Shown here: one piece after another, positions 16,990 through 27,140 of the stretch
Layout of the letters: each line of letters opens with the position of its first letter
How positions within the stretch are numbered: the stretch's first letter is position 1
NCBI GenBank assembly: GCA_963759295.1
Contig: CAVWYT010000005.1
Coordinates: 1 to 64,000, forward strand
From: WHSW01 sp963759295
GTDB lineage: Bacteria > Actinomycetota > Thermoleophilia > Solirubrobacterales > 70-9
Reading direction: 5' to 3'
Length of the DNA: 64,000 nucleotides
The notes under the pieces: model-generated
What the model was told of the DNA's origin: nothing
The model's input: only the letters and a program-made list of their open reading frames with translations
The model's database searches: none
Made by a program: the position numbers and the translations under genes

Positions 16990-17937
16990 TCACAGGATCG
17001 CGATCGGATTCACGGGCGAGCCTGTCCCGCCAATCACGCGAAGCGGCGCCACGACGAAGAGGAACTCCCAGCGCCTCGTTCGCTCGCATGCGGCGACGAG
17101 ATCCTCGAACTGGAGGTAGTCGAGCAGGTGAATGCCCATCGCGTTCAGCGTCAAGGCGTGGATCGGGAAATCGATCCCCTCAGTCGTGCTCGGGGTCGTG
17201 TCGCTGTTGCCATCGGATCCGAGCGCCGCTATGCACCGCTCTGCCAATAGGGGGACGCATGTTGGGTGCAGGCCCGCCTTGGCGCTGTCGGTGTCCCACG
17301 GGCCGAGCTCGGTGTGGCGCCGCGCATGACCCGTCCGGACGAGGAGAATGTCGCCCTCGCCGACCGTCACCCCCTGATCGCGCTCACAGCCCTCCAGCTC
17401 GTCCGCGAAGATGTGCTCTCCGGGCTCGAGCCAACTAACACCGCGCAGGCGAGGCACGTCTAACAGCACGCCACGCCCGATAAGGCCTTCCTTGAGGACC
17501 CCGATCGCGTCGGCAGTCGCTCCATCGGGAGTCAACGAGGCGCTCGGCTTCCCGTTGTAGAGGGCCCCGTCGAAGGCGACGTGGCAGAGCGCGTCGATGT
17601 GGGTGTGCGAGGGGTTGTGGTAGTCGGCCCCGACATAGTCCTTGGCGAAGCGGAGGCTGCCGGACCCGATGTCCTCGTCGCCCAGCATGGTCATGTGGTG
17701 ATCGACCGGCGCGGGATTGTCGATTCCCAAGCGGGTGTTCAGCGGAACGCTGAGCGTCACGGTTTCCCCGGTGCGAACGAGCCTCGCGGCCTCGAGAACC
17801 CGGGCGGGGGTCAGGTAGTTGAGAGCGCCGCGCTCGTCGTCGGGGCCCCAGCGCCCCCAGTTGGAGACGGCCTCGAACAGGTTTTTGAACTCGGCGGCTG
17901 TCAACTCGTCTCGGCGGCCTTCGTCCCCGGTGCTCAT
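16990..17937 (-). CDS. Cyclase-family metal-dependent hydrolase (kynurenine formamidase-like)
   Basis: 315 residues, Cyclase domain. The family metal motif HxGTHxDxxxH appears here as NPSHTHIDALCHV (the first His-Gly is replaced, the HxD...H part is kept). WGRWGPDDERGALNYLTPARV is the N-terminal family block. Members hydrolyse amides or esters of small cyclic compounds. Its start overlaps the stop of the PfkB kinase by four bases, so both are translated from one mRNA, kinase first. Confidence 0.82.
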   Translation of the reverse strand: MSTGDEGRRDELTAAEFKNLFEAVSNWGRWGPDDERGALNYLTPARVLEAARLVRTGETVTLSVPLNTRLGIDNPAPVDHHMTMLGDEDIGSGSLRFAKDYVGADYHNPSHTHIDALCHVAFDGALYNGKPSASLTPDGATADAIGVLKEGLIGRGVLLDVPRLRGVSWLEPGEHIFADELEGCERDQGVTVGEGDILLVRTGHARRHTELGPWDTDSAKAGLHPTCVPLLAERCIAALGSDGNSDTTPSTTEGIDFPIHALTLNAMGIHLLDYLQFEDLVAACERTRRWEFLFVVAPLRVIGGTGSPVNPIAIL

Positions 17938-18791
17938 CGTGCGCCCCGTTGTCGCCTCATCTGCAGGGGTGCCTCGCGAATCTGCCCCTCGTAGGGTCCG
18001 CGGCCGGTGACGACTGCCGCTCCGCAGCGCGCCCCGAGCGCCGCCGCCTCCTCAGCCGAGCGACCCTGCGCAAGCCCGAAGGTCAGACCCGCGGCAAACG
18101 AATCACCTGCGCCGTAGGCGTCGACCGGGGGGCCGGGCAGAGCAGCGCTCACCCACGCGCTGCTGACGCCATCGGCACTCTCGAGGACGCCACCGGCGAC
18201 ACCTGCCGTGCGCGCGACGAAACGGGGTGGCGGCGCGATGTCGCCTGGGGCATACCGCTCCCCCTCGTCCTCTGCGCTCGATACCAGCATGTCGATCAGA
18301 ACGCCGGCCCTTGCCAGCGAATCGACCGCGCGCACGGTCGAGACGAGCTTGCGCGCAGCTCGGGCCGCGCGAACGGCCCCGGGATCGGCCGCCGTGAGGT
18401 AGACGGCATCGGCGCCGTCGAGCTCGGCCCAGGGAAGCGGGTCATCCGCGTGTGGTTCCAAGCGCTCCCCAATCACGGTAATCGTGCGCTCGGCGCCGGC
18501 GTCGACGTGGACGAAGGCCCTCCGTTGCGGTTCGGATCGCCACGCGGCCTCGACCCGGACACCGAGAACCTCCAGCTCTCGCTTCGCTCGATGCCCGAGG
18601 TCGTCATCGCCGAGCGCGGTGAGGAAAAGGCACTCGCCGGCCAGGCGCGCAAGCTGCACGGCGGCGACGGCGCCTCCGCCTGCGGGTTCCTCCCAGTCCT
18701 CGAGTGCCTGAACGATCGCGCCGGGCTCGGGCACGGCCTCCACCCGCGCGAACTCGGCCCACTCCACGTGCCCGACGACTGCAACCCGCAT
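17934..18791 (-). CDS. PfkB-family carbohydrate kinase
   Basis: 285 residues, ribokinase fold. AVVGHVEWAEF start, AGGGAVAAVQLARLAG (PfkB motif 1 region) and DAYGAGDSFAAGLTFGLAQG (motif 2; Asp of GAGD is the catalytic base). The substrate is a sugar or nucleoside not predictable from sequence. Coupled to the cyclase (ATGA overlap) and divergent from the 2-hydroxyacid dehydrogenase with about 50 bases between starts. Confidence 0.85.
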   Translation of the reverse strand: MRVAVVGHVEWAEFARVEAVPEPGAIVQALEDWEEPAGGGAVAAVQLARLAGECLFLTALGDDDLGHRAKRELEVLGVRVEAAWRSEPQRRAFVHVDAGAERTITVIGERLEPHADDPLPWAELDGADAVYLTAADPGAVRAARAARKLVSTVRAVDSLARAGVLIDMLVSSAEDEGERYAPGDIAPPPRFVARTAGVAGGVLESADGVSSAWVSAALPGPPVDAYGAGDSFAAGLTFGLAQGRSAEEAAALGARCGAAVVTGRGPYEGQIREAPLQMRRQRGAR

Positions 18792-18841
18792 CGGGCTGGG
18801 TAGTCTCGCACGCGCTGAATCGGATCGACGCGACCCCGACA

Positions 18842-19783
18842 GTGCTGATCGCCCGCCGGCTGCCGCCGGCCGGGACGGACCGTCTGGCTGAACAGTGCTC
18901 GATCAAGGAGGGCGGCCTCGATGCGACACCTGAGCTTCTGCACGCGCTAGCGCCCGGGGTAGACGCGATCGTCGCGGATCCGATGGTGGGCGTCGGCCCG
19001 CAGCTGCTCGAGGCGGCCGGACCGCAGCTCCGGGTCGTCGCCAATTTCGCGGTCGGGCTCGACAACCTAGATCTCGAAGAATGCCGTCGCCGCGACGTGA
19101 TCGTCACCAATACCCCCGACGTGCTCACGGACGCGACGGCCGAGCTGGCGCTCAGCCTCACCCTGGCCGCCGCCCGGCGCACGACCGAGGCAGAGGCCGA
19201 CTTGCGAGCCGGTCGGTGGGTAGGGCCGGACCCCGGCGGCTACCTCGGCCTGGAGCTCAGCGGCGCGACGTTCGGCGTCGTCGGGATGGGGCGAATCGGG
19301 CGTCGCTACGCGGATCTGGTCACCGGCCTCGCCGGCGAGATCGTTTACGTCAGCCGCACTCGGAAGGCGCGTGCCGAGCAGGCCCTGGGTGCAGTCCGCG
19401 TCGAGCTCGAGGAGCTGCTCACCCGCGCCGACGTGGTCAGCCTGCACCTCTCGGCAACCCCGAGGACAGTCGGCCTGATCGGCCGCCCAGAGCTCGACGC
19501 GATGAAGCCCGATGCGATCCTTGTCAATACGGCGCGCGGGTCGCTCGTCGACGCTGCCGCACTTGCGCAGGCGCTGCACGAGGGGGCGATCGGGGCCGCT
19601 GGTCTCGATGTCTACGAGCACGAACCCGACGTACCGAACGAGTTGCTTCGGGCCCCACACTGCGTCCTGCTCCCTCACATCGGCTCCGCAACGACCCGCG
19701 CGCGTGGCGCGATGGCGCGCCTTGTTGCCGACAACGTGCTGGCCGCGCTGCGCGACACCGAGCCGCCGAATCGTGTCGCCTAG
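18842..19783 (+). CDS. D-isomer-specific 2-hydroxyacid dehydrogenase (glyoxylate/hydroxypyruvate reductase type)
   Basis: 313 residues from GTG 18842 (MLIARRLPPAGTDRL); the frame is open further upstream but that part overlaps the divergent kinase. NAD(P)-binding FGVVGMGRIGRRYADL; catalytic Arg in NTARGSLVD, Glu in LDVYEHEPD and His in LLPHIGSAT. It reduces 2-oxoacids such as glyoxylate or hydroxypyruvate. With the neighbouring sugar kinase it might act in glycerate metabolism (inference). Confidence 0.88.
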   Translation: MLIARRLPPAGTDRLAEQCSIKEGGLDATPELLHALAPGVDAIVADPMVGVGPQLLEAAGPQLRVVANFAVGLDNLDLEECRRRDVIVTNTPDVLTDATAELALSLTLAAARRTTEAEADLRAGRWVGPDPGGYLGLELSGATFGVVGMGRIGRRYADLVTGLAGEIVYVSRTRKARAEQALGAVRVELEELLTRADVVSLHLSATPRTVGLIGRPELDAMKPDAILVNTARGSLVDAAALAQALHEGAIGAAGLDVYEHEPDVPNELLRAPHCVLLPHIGSATTRARGAMARLVADNVLAALRDTEPPNRVA

Positions 19784-20743
19784 TCGCGGCTTGGCTCGTG
19801 GTCGAGATCCGCCACGGTGATCGAGAAGATCGCCTCGTAACGCCCACCGGGCTCGACCAGCGGAAGGTCAGGACCGCCCGCGACGAGAGCGTTAGTCGGT
19901 GCCGTCATCGGCTCGAAGGCCACGACATCGTCATCGGCAGGCGCGTAGACCTGGGCGAAGCGGTATCCGGGACCGACGGAGAGCTCGATTCGCCGGCCGC
20001 CGCCGGCGAGGACGAACGGTTCGGCGTCGGCCGGGGCCAGGTACTCGTCATCGAAGGTCCTGGATCCGAGCGGGCCGCTGTCGACCTGGACCAGGTCGCG
20101 CTCGCCGGTCGGGAGCATGCGTGGGTCGAGCTTCAGGCGCTCACGGACCGGGATCTTCACCTCCCAGTCGGCGCGACCGATCCCGGGCAGGCGCAGATAG
20201 GGGTGGTAGCCGAAGGAGATCGGCACCGTTGCGTCGCCGGACGCGTGCACGGCCGTGGCCACGGTCAGTGTCGTATCTCGCAGGGTCGCCTCGAACCACA
20301 CATGATGTGGGAACGGGAACGCGGCGATCAGCTCCTCGTGCCGGGCGAAGTCGAAGCTGGCGGACAGCACGCCGCCGCCGCTCACGGCCTCGTGTCTGTC
20401 CACCTCCCATCCGCTGGCCGCAGCGAGCAGCCCGTGGATCGGCAGGCCGCCGGGCCCAAGCGCGATCGGCGCTGAACCCGAGTCGAGGATGACCTCCCTG
20501 CCGCAGACCGAGAACCGCGGCCTCGCAACGCGATTCGCCCAAGGATGAAGGAGCGGGATGCCCATCGTCGATCGCTGCTCGATGTACGTCCGCAGACCTC
20601 CGCGCTGGCCCGAGCAGCTCCGCCCCGCGATGGCGCAGCGAGCACCCGACCATCCCCGCGCTCGGGACGAAGGCGGCCTCGACACCCGCGTCGGTCGCCA
20701 GCGTCAGCGCGGGCAATCCCTCGACCATCCGCCTACCGACCAT
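19780..20743 (-). CDS. Aldose 1-epimerase (mutarotase), one frameshift
   Basis: N-terminus MVEGLPALTLATDAGVEAAF with PSAGMVGCSLRHRGAELLG in one frame, then RGGLRTYIEQRSTMGIPLLH through to the end in another; one base change near 20600 joins them. Catalytic candidates: His in FGYHPYLRLPG and Glu in VVAFEPMTAPTNAL, the normal mutarotase pair. Interconverts alpha and beta anomers of glucose-type sugars. Divergent from zwf, which needs beta-glucose-6-phosphate, so a shared role in glucose use is plausible. Stops tail to tail with the 2-hydroxyacid dehydrogenase. Confidence 0.85.
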
Positions 20744-20809
20744 GTGATGCCCCAGTCTGATTGATCGGGATCACCGACGAGCCTCGTCGCAGAGGAATAG
20801 GGTGTTCCC

Positions 20810-22295
20810 GTGGCCACTACGGATGCCGCCCCGTGTGACGTCTTCGTCATCTTCGGGATCACCGGCGATCTGGCGAAGGTGATGACCTTCCACTCGCTCT
20901 ACCGGCTCGAGCAGCGCGGCCTGCTGGACTGTCCGATCGTCGGCGTCGCCTTCGACGACTGGTCGGACGACGACCTTCGCGACCACGCCCACAAGGCGAT
21001 CGAGACCTCGTCGGGCAAGAAGCCGGACCCGAAGGTCTTCGACCGCCTGGTCAAGCGCTTCTCCTACGTCCAGGGCGACTTCGCGGACGACGCGACCTAC
21101 GAGCGCCTGGCAAAGGAGATCGAGGATGCCAAGAGCCCGGTCTTCTACCTCGAGATCCCGCCGTCGCTGTTCGGGATGGTCGTCAAGGGGCTCGCCGGCG
21201 CGAAGCTGACCGCAGACGCCGCGATCGTGGTCGAGAAGCCGTTCGGCCACGACCTCGACTCGGCCCGCGAGCTCGCCGAGGAGCTTCATCAGTACATCGA
21301 CGAGTCACAGCTCTACCGAATCGACCACTTCCTCGGGAAGATGGGGCTCGCCGAGATCCTCTACCTGCGCTTCGCCAACGCGATGTTCGAGCCGGTCTGG
21401 AACCGAAACTACGTCGCCTGCGTGCAGATCACGATGGCCGAGGACTTCGGGGTCGCGGACCGCGGCCACTTCTACGACCCGGTCGGCGCGCTCCGAGACG
21501 TGGTCGTCAACCACCTGATGCAGGTGGTCGCGGCGGCCGCGATGGATCCTCCGGCCGGCCGCGCCGCGCGCCCGCTGAAGGACGCGATGTTCGCCGTCTT
21601 CGCGGCGATGCCCGCCGGCTGACCCCGCCCACTACGTCCGCGGGCAGTACCAGGGCTATCGCAAGGTCGACGGCGTGGCCAAGGGCTCGACCACCGAGAC
21701 CTACGCCGCCGCTCGCTTCGAGATCGACAACTGGCGCTGGGACGGGGTGCCGTTCTTCATCCGCACCGGCAAGCTGCTTCCGGTGACGCAGACGGAGCTG
21801 CGGCTTGATCTTCGAGCACCCGCCGCGGCTGGGCTTCACCCCCTACCGGAGCGCGGCCCGAGCCGGACCAGCTGGTGATGAAGCTCGACCCGTCGACCGG
21901 GATCAGGTTGCTGGTCGACGCCCAGCGGAGCGACATCCGCGAGCCGGAGCAGATCAACCTCGACATGGAGTTCGCCGAGGAGGGGGGCGAGGGCCCGACC
22001 CCCTACGAGGTGCTGCTCCACGCCGCGATGCAGCGCGACAGCACCCGCTTCACCCGCCAGGACAACATCGAGGAGACCTGGCGGATCATGCAGCCGCTGC
22101 TCGACCACCCGCCCAAGGTCCATCCCTACAAGCCCGGGTCGTGGGGCCCGAAGGCGGCCGATGAGCTCGTCGCCGAGCTACGGCGGCTGGCACGGGCCGT
22201 GGATCGCGTCGTGAGCCCGGCGAAGCGAAAGAGCGCGGCGAAGAAGGCGCCTGCGAAAAGAGCGACGGCAAGCCCGCTCCAGCGCCGGAGCCCGC
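20810..22295 (+). CDS. zwf: Glucose-6-phosphate 1-dehydrogenase, frameshifted
   Basis: VIFGITGDLAKVMTFHSLYRL (nucleotide-binding GxTGDLA), then YLEIPPSLF, VVEKPFGHDLDSA and YRIDHFLGKMGLAEILYLRF (the active-site RIDHYLGK motif). The C-terminal half (YQGYRKVDGVAKGSTTETYA, VPFFIRTGKLLP, then VDAQRSDIREPEQINLDMEF and SWGPKAADEL) lies in two other frames after changes near 21600, 21800 and 21860. First step of the oxidative pentose phosphate pathway. It ends in a Lys/Ala-rich tail (SPAKRKSAAKKAPAK) whose true stop is unclear. TAGGGT six bases before GTG 20810 suggests a leaderless mRNA. Confidence 0.92.
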
Positions 22296-22296
22296 C

Positions 22297-24162
22297 ATGG
22301 CCCAGAGCGCCGCCGCGCCGTCGCCGTTCCCGCCGATCGCCGACTACGCCTTCCTCTCCAACTGCCACACCGGGGCGCTGGTGGCGCCCGACGGGGCGAT
22401 CGATTGGCTCTGCGTTCCGTGCTTCGACTCCCCGAGCGTGTTCGGCACCCTGCTCGACCGCGAGGCCGGGACCTTCCGACTTGGGCCTTTCGGGATCAAC
22501 GTCCCGACCGCGCGGATCTACGAGCCCGGGACGAACATCCTCGCCACGACCTGGAAGACCCCGACCGGCTGGGCCACCGTATTCGATGCGCTGACCATGG
22601 GCCCCTCGCACGGCGAGGACACGGTGACGCCACACACGCGTCCGCCGGCCGATGACGACGGCGAGCACATGCTGGTGCGCACGGTCCTGTGCCTCGAGGG
22701 CAAGATCGAGATCGAGCTCGTCTGCGAGCCGGTGTTCGACTACGGGCGCGTTCCCGCCGAGTGGGAGCTCGTCGACGGCGATCGCCACGCCGCCGACGCG
22801 ACCGGCGCGGACGTGACGATCCGCCTCGCGACCGACATGGCGCTCGGCATCGAGGGCAACCGGGTTCGGGCGCGTCACGCCCTCGAGCAGGGAGAGCAGC
22901 TTTACTGCTCGCTGTCGTGGGCGGAGGGCCTGGCCTCTCCGGACGACATCGACGATGCGAACGCGCGCATCGCCGCCACGAGACGGTACTGGCGGGGATG
23001 GTTGGGAGGGGCGCGGCTTCCGGACCATCGCTGGCGCGATCCGATCCAGCGCTCGGCGCTGGCGATCAAGGGCCTCACCTACATGCCGACCGGGGCCACC
23101 GTTGCGGCGCTGACCACGTCACTGCCCGAGACTCCGGGCGGCGAGCGCAACTGGGATTACCGCTACACCTGGTTGCGGGACTCGACCTTCACCCTCCAGG
23201 CCCTCCACTATCTGAACCTCGACTCGGAGGCGGACGAGTTCATGCAGTTCGTCGCCGACCTCGAGCCGAACGACGACGGCGCGCTCCAGATCATGTACGG
23301 GATCGACGGTCGGCGGGACCTCACCGAGTCCTTCCGGGAGGACCTTTCCGGCTACGCGGGGGCGAGCCCGGTGCGGATCGGCAACGGCGCCTTCGACCAG
23401 CGCCAGAACGACGTCTTCGGGGCGGCGCTCGACTCCATCCTGCTCCACACCCGCCGCTCACAGCGCCTGCCCCGCCGGCTGTGGCCGATCGTCCAGTCGC
23501 AGGCGGAGTGCGCGACCAAGGTCTGGAAGAACCCCGACCAGGGCATCTGGGAGGCGCGCGGAAAGCCTCAGCACTACGTCTCGTCGAAGCTGATGTGCTG
23601 GGTGGCGCTCGATCGGGCGGCGAAGCTGGCCGCGATCCGCGGCGACACCGAGCTGGAGTCGACCTGGCGGGCGACCGCCGACGAGATCAAGGCGGACATC
23701 CTCGAGCACGGCGTCCGCGGAGGCGTCCTGCGCCAGCACTACGACACGGATGCGCTCGACGCCTCGACGCTCCTGGCGGCGATCTTCGGCTTCCTGCCCG
23801 GCGACGACGAGCGGCTTCGCAACTCGGTCGAGGCGATCGCCGACGAGCTGACCGAGGACGGCTTCGTCCTGCGCTATCGCACCGGCGAGACCGACGACGG
23901 GCTGTCGGGCAAGGAGGGGAGCTTCCTGATCTGCTCGTTCTGGCTGGTCTCGGCGCTGGCGATCGTCGGCGAGCAGCAGCGGGCCCGCGACCTGATGGAG
24001 AAGCTGCTCAGCGTCGCCTCGCCGCTCGGCCTCTACGCGGAGGAGTTCGACACCAGCACCGGCCGGCACCTGGGCAACTTCCCCCAGGCCTTCTCGCACC
24101 TGGCGCTGATCGAGGCGGCGGGGCGGATCATCCTCGCGGAGCGCCTGGAGGAGATCTCGTAG
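22297..24162 (+). CDS. Glycoside hydrolase family 15 (trehalase/glucoamylase-like)
   Basis: 621 residues. N-terminal beta-domain PIADYAFLSNCHTGALVAPD followed by IDWLCVPCFDSPSVFGTLLD, then the (alpha/alpha)6 barrel: ERNWDYRYTWLRDSTFTLQA, DQGIWEARGKPQHYVSSK with the catalytic acid Glu, and SPLGLYAEEFD with the second Glu. This is the actinobacterial GH15 type that includes mycobacterial trehalase, releasing glucose. It lies between zwf and a GMC oxidoreductase and ends one base into the next start, so glucose release and oxidation are probably co-expressed. Confidence 0.9.
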   Translation: MAQSAAAPSPFPPIADYAFLSNCHTGALVAPDGAIDWLCVPCFDSPSVFGTLLDREAGTFRLGPFGINVPTARIYEPGTNILATTWKTPTGWATVFDALTMGPSHGEDTVTPHTRPPADDDGEHMLVRTVLCLEGKIEIELVCEPVFDYGRVPAEWELVDGDRHAADATGADVTIRLATDMALGIEGNRVRARHALEQGEQLYCSLSWAEGLASPDDIDDANARIAATRRYWRGWLGGARLPDHRWRDPIQRSALAIKGLTYMPTGATVAALTTSLPETPGGERNWDYRYTWLRDSTFTLQALHYLNLDSEADEFMQFVADLEPNDDGALQIMYGIDGRRDLTESFREDLSGYAGASPVRIGNGAFDQRQNDVFGAALDSILLHTRRSQRLPRRLWPIVQSQAECATKVWKNPDQGIWEARGKPQHYVSSKLMCWVALDRAAKLAAIRGDTELESTWRATADEIKADILEHGVRGGVLRQHYDTDALDASTLLAAIFGFLPGDDERLRNSVEAIADELTEDGFVLRYRTGETDDGLSGKEGSFLICSFWLVSALAIVGEQQRARDLMEKLLSVASPLGLYAEEFDTSTGRHLGNFPQAFSHLALIEAAGRIILAERLEEIS

Positions 24163-25752
24163 TGGCCGATGCCTACGACGTGATCGTGATCGGGAGCGGC
24201 GCCGGGGGCGGCACGCTCGTCCACCGCCTGGCGCCCTCGGGCAAGCGGATCCTGCTGCTCGAGCGCGGCGACTGGCTCCCGCGAGAGCCGCAGAACTGGC
24301 TGGCGCAGGACGTGTTCGTCGACAACCGCTACGTCTCGCCGGACACCTGGTACGACGCGGACGGGAAGCCGTTCCAGCCCCAGGTGCACTACTTCGTCGG
24401 CGGCGCGACGAAGCTCTACGGGGCGGCGCTCTACCGCCTGCGCGCGGAGGACTTCGGAGAGCTGCAACACCACGACGGCGTCTCGCCGGCCTGGCCGATC
24501 TCCTACGACGAGCTGGAGCCCTACTACACCCAGGCGGAGCAGCTCTACCAGGTCCACGGCGCCCGCGGCGAGGACCCGACGGAGCCGCCGGCCAGCGCGC
24601 CCTATCCGTTCCCGGCGGTCTCCCACGAGCCGCGGATCCAGCAGCTCTCCGACGACCTCGCCGCCGCCGGCCACCATCCGTTCCACGCCCCCTGCGGGAT
24701 CATGCTCGACGAGGGCAACATGCCCTACAGCCGCTGCGTGCGCTGCCCGGACTGCGACGGCTTCCCGTGCCTCGTGCACGCCAAGTCCGACGCCGAGGTG
24801 CTGGCCGTGAGGCCGGCCCTCGAGCACCCCAACGTCACCCTGCTCAGGAACGCGAAGGCCGTCAGGCTCGACACGAACGAGTCCGGCACCGCGGTCACCG
24901 AGGTCGTGGTCGAGCGCGACGGTGAGACGGAGAGGTTCGCCGGCGACGATCGTGGTCGTCTCGTGCGGGGCGGCCAACTCGGCCAAGCTCCTGCAGCTGT
25001 CGGCGAGCGACAAGCATCCGAACGGCCTCGCCAACGGCTCCGACCAGGTCGGTCGCAACTTCATGTTCCACGACAGCGTGGCGGTGCTGGCGCTGTCGCG
25101 TGAGGAGAACCCGACGGTCTTCCAGAAGACCCTCGGGCTCAACGACTTCTACTTCGGGTCAGACGACTTCGAGTATCCGCTCGGCAACATCCAGATGGTC
25201 GGCAAGTCGCAGGCGCCGATGTTCCGGGGCGAGAAGCCCGGCGAGACGAAGCTGGCGCCGCAGTGGACGCTGGAGCGGATCGCCCGCCACGCGGTCGACT
25301 TCTGGCTCTCGACCGAGGACCTGCCACATCCCGAGAACCGCGCCGTCGTCGACCGCGACGGCAACCTCACGGTCAGCTACACGGAGACGAACGCCGAAGC
25401 GAAGAAGCAGCTCTACCACAAGCTCAAGTCGATGCTCGGCCACCTCGGCATGCACTCGGAGCACCTGTTCAGCAAGCACGCCTACATGAAGACCGACATC
25501 CCGGTGGCCGGTTGCGCGCACCAGGCCGGCACCTGCCGCTTCGGCACCGATCCCGCCAGCTCGGTGCTCGACGTCAACTGCAAGGCGCACGAGCTCGACA
25601 ACCTCTACGTCGTCGACACCAGCATCTTCCCCAGCATCGGCGCCGTCAACCCGGCGCTGACCGCGATGGCGAACGCGCTGCGCGTGGGCGACCATCTGCT
25701 CGAGCGGATGGGCGCGCCGGCGATCCAGCGGGAGACCGCTGGTGACGGCTGA
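24162..25752 (+). CDS. GMC-family FAD oxidoreductase, one frameshift
   Basis: About 530 residues from GTG 24162. ADP-binding VIVIGSGAGGGTLVHRLA, GMC start block VGGATKLYGAALYRLR, a Cys cluster CVRCPDCDGFPC, and the C-terminal VAGCAHQAGTCRFG...VNPALTAMANALRVGDHLL with the GMC His/Asn active-site region. A base change near 24945 (RFAGD to TIVVVSCGAANSA) splits it. Family members oxidise sugars or alcohols. Between GH15, ndh and cydAB, a glucose dehydrogenase feeding the quinone pool is a reasonable inference. Confidence 0.85.
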
Positions 25753-27084
25753 GGCCGACGGCGGGCGCGCGGCGCGTCGTCGTCATCGGCGGCGGCTTCG
25801 GGGGGCTGACCGTAGCGCGCGAGCTGCGGCGCGCCAACGCCGACGTGACGCTGGTGGACCGCACGAACCACCACCTGTTCCAGCCGCTGCTCTACCAGGT
25901 GGCGGCGGGCGCGCTGTCCGAGGGCGATTGCGCGTCGGCGATCCGCGGGCATCTGCGACGGCACCCGAATGCGAGCGTCCTGATGGCGGAGGTCACCGAC
26001 CTCGACGTCGAGCGGCGCCGGGTGATCCTCGATCGGGCCGAGCCACTCGACTACGACAGCCTGGTGGTCGCCTGCGGCGCGGAGACCTCCTACTTCGGCC
26101 ACGACGAGTGGGCGGAGACCTCGTTCGGGCTGAAGACGCTTCGCGACGCTGTCGCCCTGCGCGAGCGCATCGTCTCGGCCTTCGAGGAGGCCGAGCGGGC
26201 CACCGATTCGACCGTACGGGACGAATTGCTGACCTTCGTGGTCGTCGGCGGCGGGCCGACCGGGGTCGAGATCGCGGGCCAGCTCGCGATCCTCGCCCGC
26301 TCGACGCTGAAGCGGCAGTTCTCGCGGATCGACACCACGAGGGCCCGCGTGATCCTGGTCGACGCCGGCGATCGCGTCGTGCCGGCGTTCAGCGAGAAGC
26401 TCTCGGCGAAGACCGCGCGCGGGCTGGCCGAGCTGGGCGTGACGGTCCGCGAGCACGCGCAGGCGACGGCGATCGACGACGCGGGGGCTGACGGTCAAGA
26501 CGGGTGAGGGCGAGGAGCGCATCGCCTCCAGAACCGTGATCTGGGCGGCCGGCGTCCACGCCGCCGGCCTGACCGAGGTCCTCGCGCAGGCCACCGGGGC
26601 CAGCACCGACCGGGGCGGGCGGATCGAGGTCGGCTCCGACTGCACGGTCCCGGGTCATCCCGAGATCTCGGCGATCGGCGACATGGCGGCCCACGCGGGG
26701 CCCGACGGCAAGCCGCTTCCGGGCCTGGCGACCACCGCCATTCAGCAAGCGCATCACGTGGCGCGGGCAATTCGGCGCGGCCAGCCCGGCCCATCGACCC
26801 CGTTCAAGTACCTCGACAAGGGGGCCCTCGCCGTGATCGGACGCGGGAAGGCGGTCTGCCAGGTCAGGGGCGTCGAGCTCTCCGGCCGCCCCGCCTTCGC
26901 GATGTACCTGGGCATCCACCTCACCTACCTCAGCGGCGTGCGCGGCAGGCGCCTGCGGGTGCTGAACGCGTGGGGCGCGGCCCGGTTCGGCACCCGGGAG
27001 AGTTGGGTCCTGGAGGACGGGCTGCCGGACAAGGAGCGGGCGTCGCCCGATGAAGCCGAGATGCCGGGGGCGGCACCTTCCTAG
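25742..27084 (+). CDS. ndh: Type II NADH dehydrogenase (NDH-2), two frameshifts
   Basis: RRVVVIGGGFGGLTVARELRR (FAD Rossmann), DRTNHHLFQPLLYQVAAGAL (NDH-2 hallmark), FVVVGGGPTGVEIAGQLA (NADH Rossmann), TVIWAAGVHA, ISAIGDMAA and TTAIQQAHHVARAI. The C-terminus VLEDGLPDKERASPDEAEMP lacks an obvious membrane helix but is amphipathic in the family. Base changes near 25765 and 26485 break it. Non-proton-pumping NADH:menaquinone oxidoreductase, directly upstream of cydAB, giving a short chain NADH to menaquinol to oxygen. Start GTG 25742 lies inside the GMC 3' end. Confidence 0.9.
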
Positions 27085-27140
27085 CCGACGGCCTGACAAC
27101 GCTCGCGACGTCCTCGGAGCTGCTGCCGGCGCGCAGCCAG

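Noticed and set aside
22689..24170. Very long plus-strand frame overlapping GH15 in another phase
   Set aside because: Only its last third (from 24162) is real, the GMC oxidoreductase; the rest is an Arg-rich shadow of GH15.
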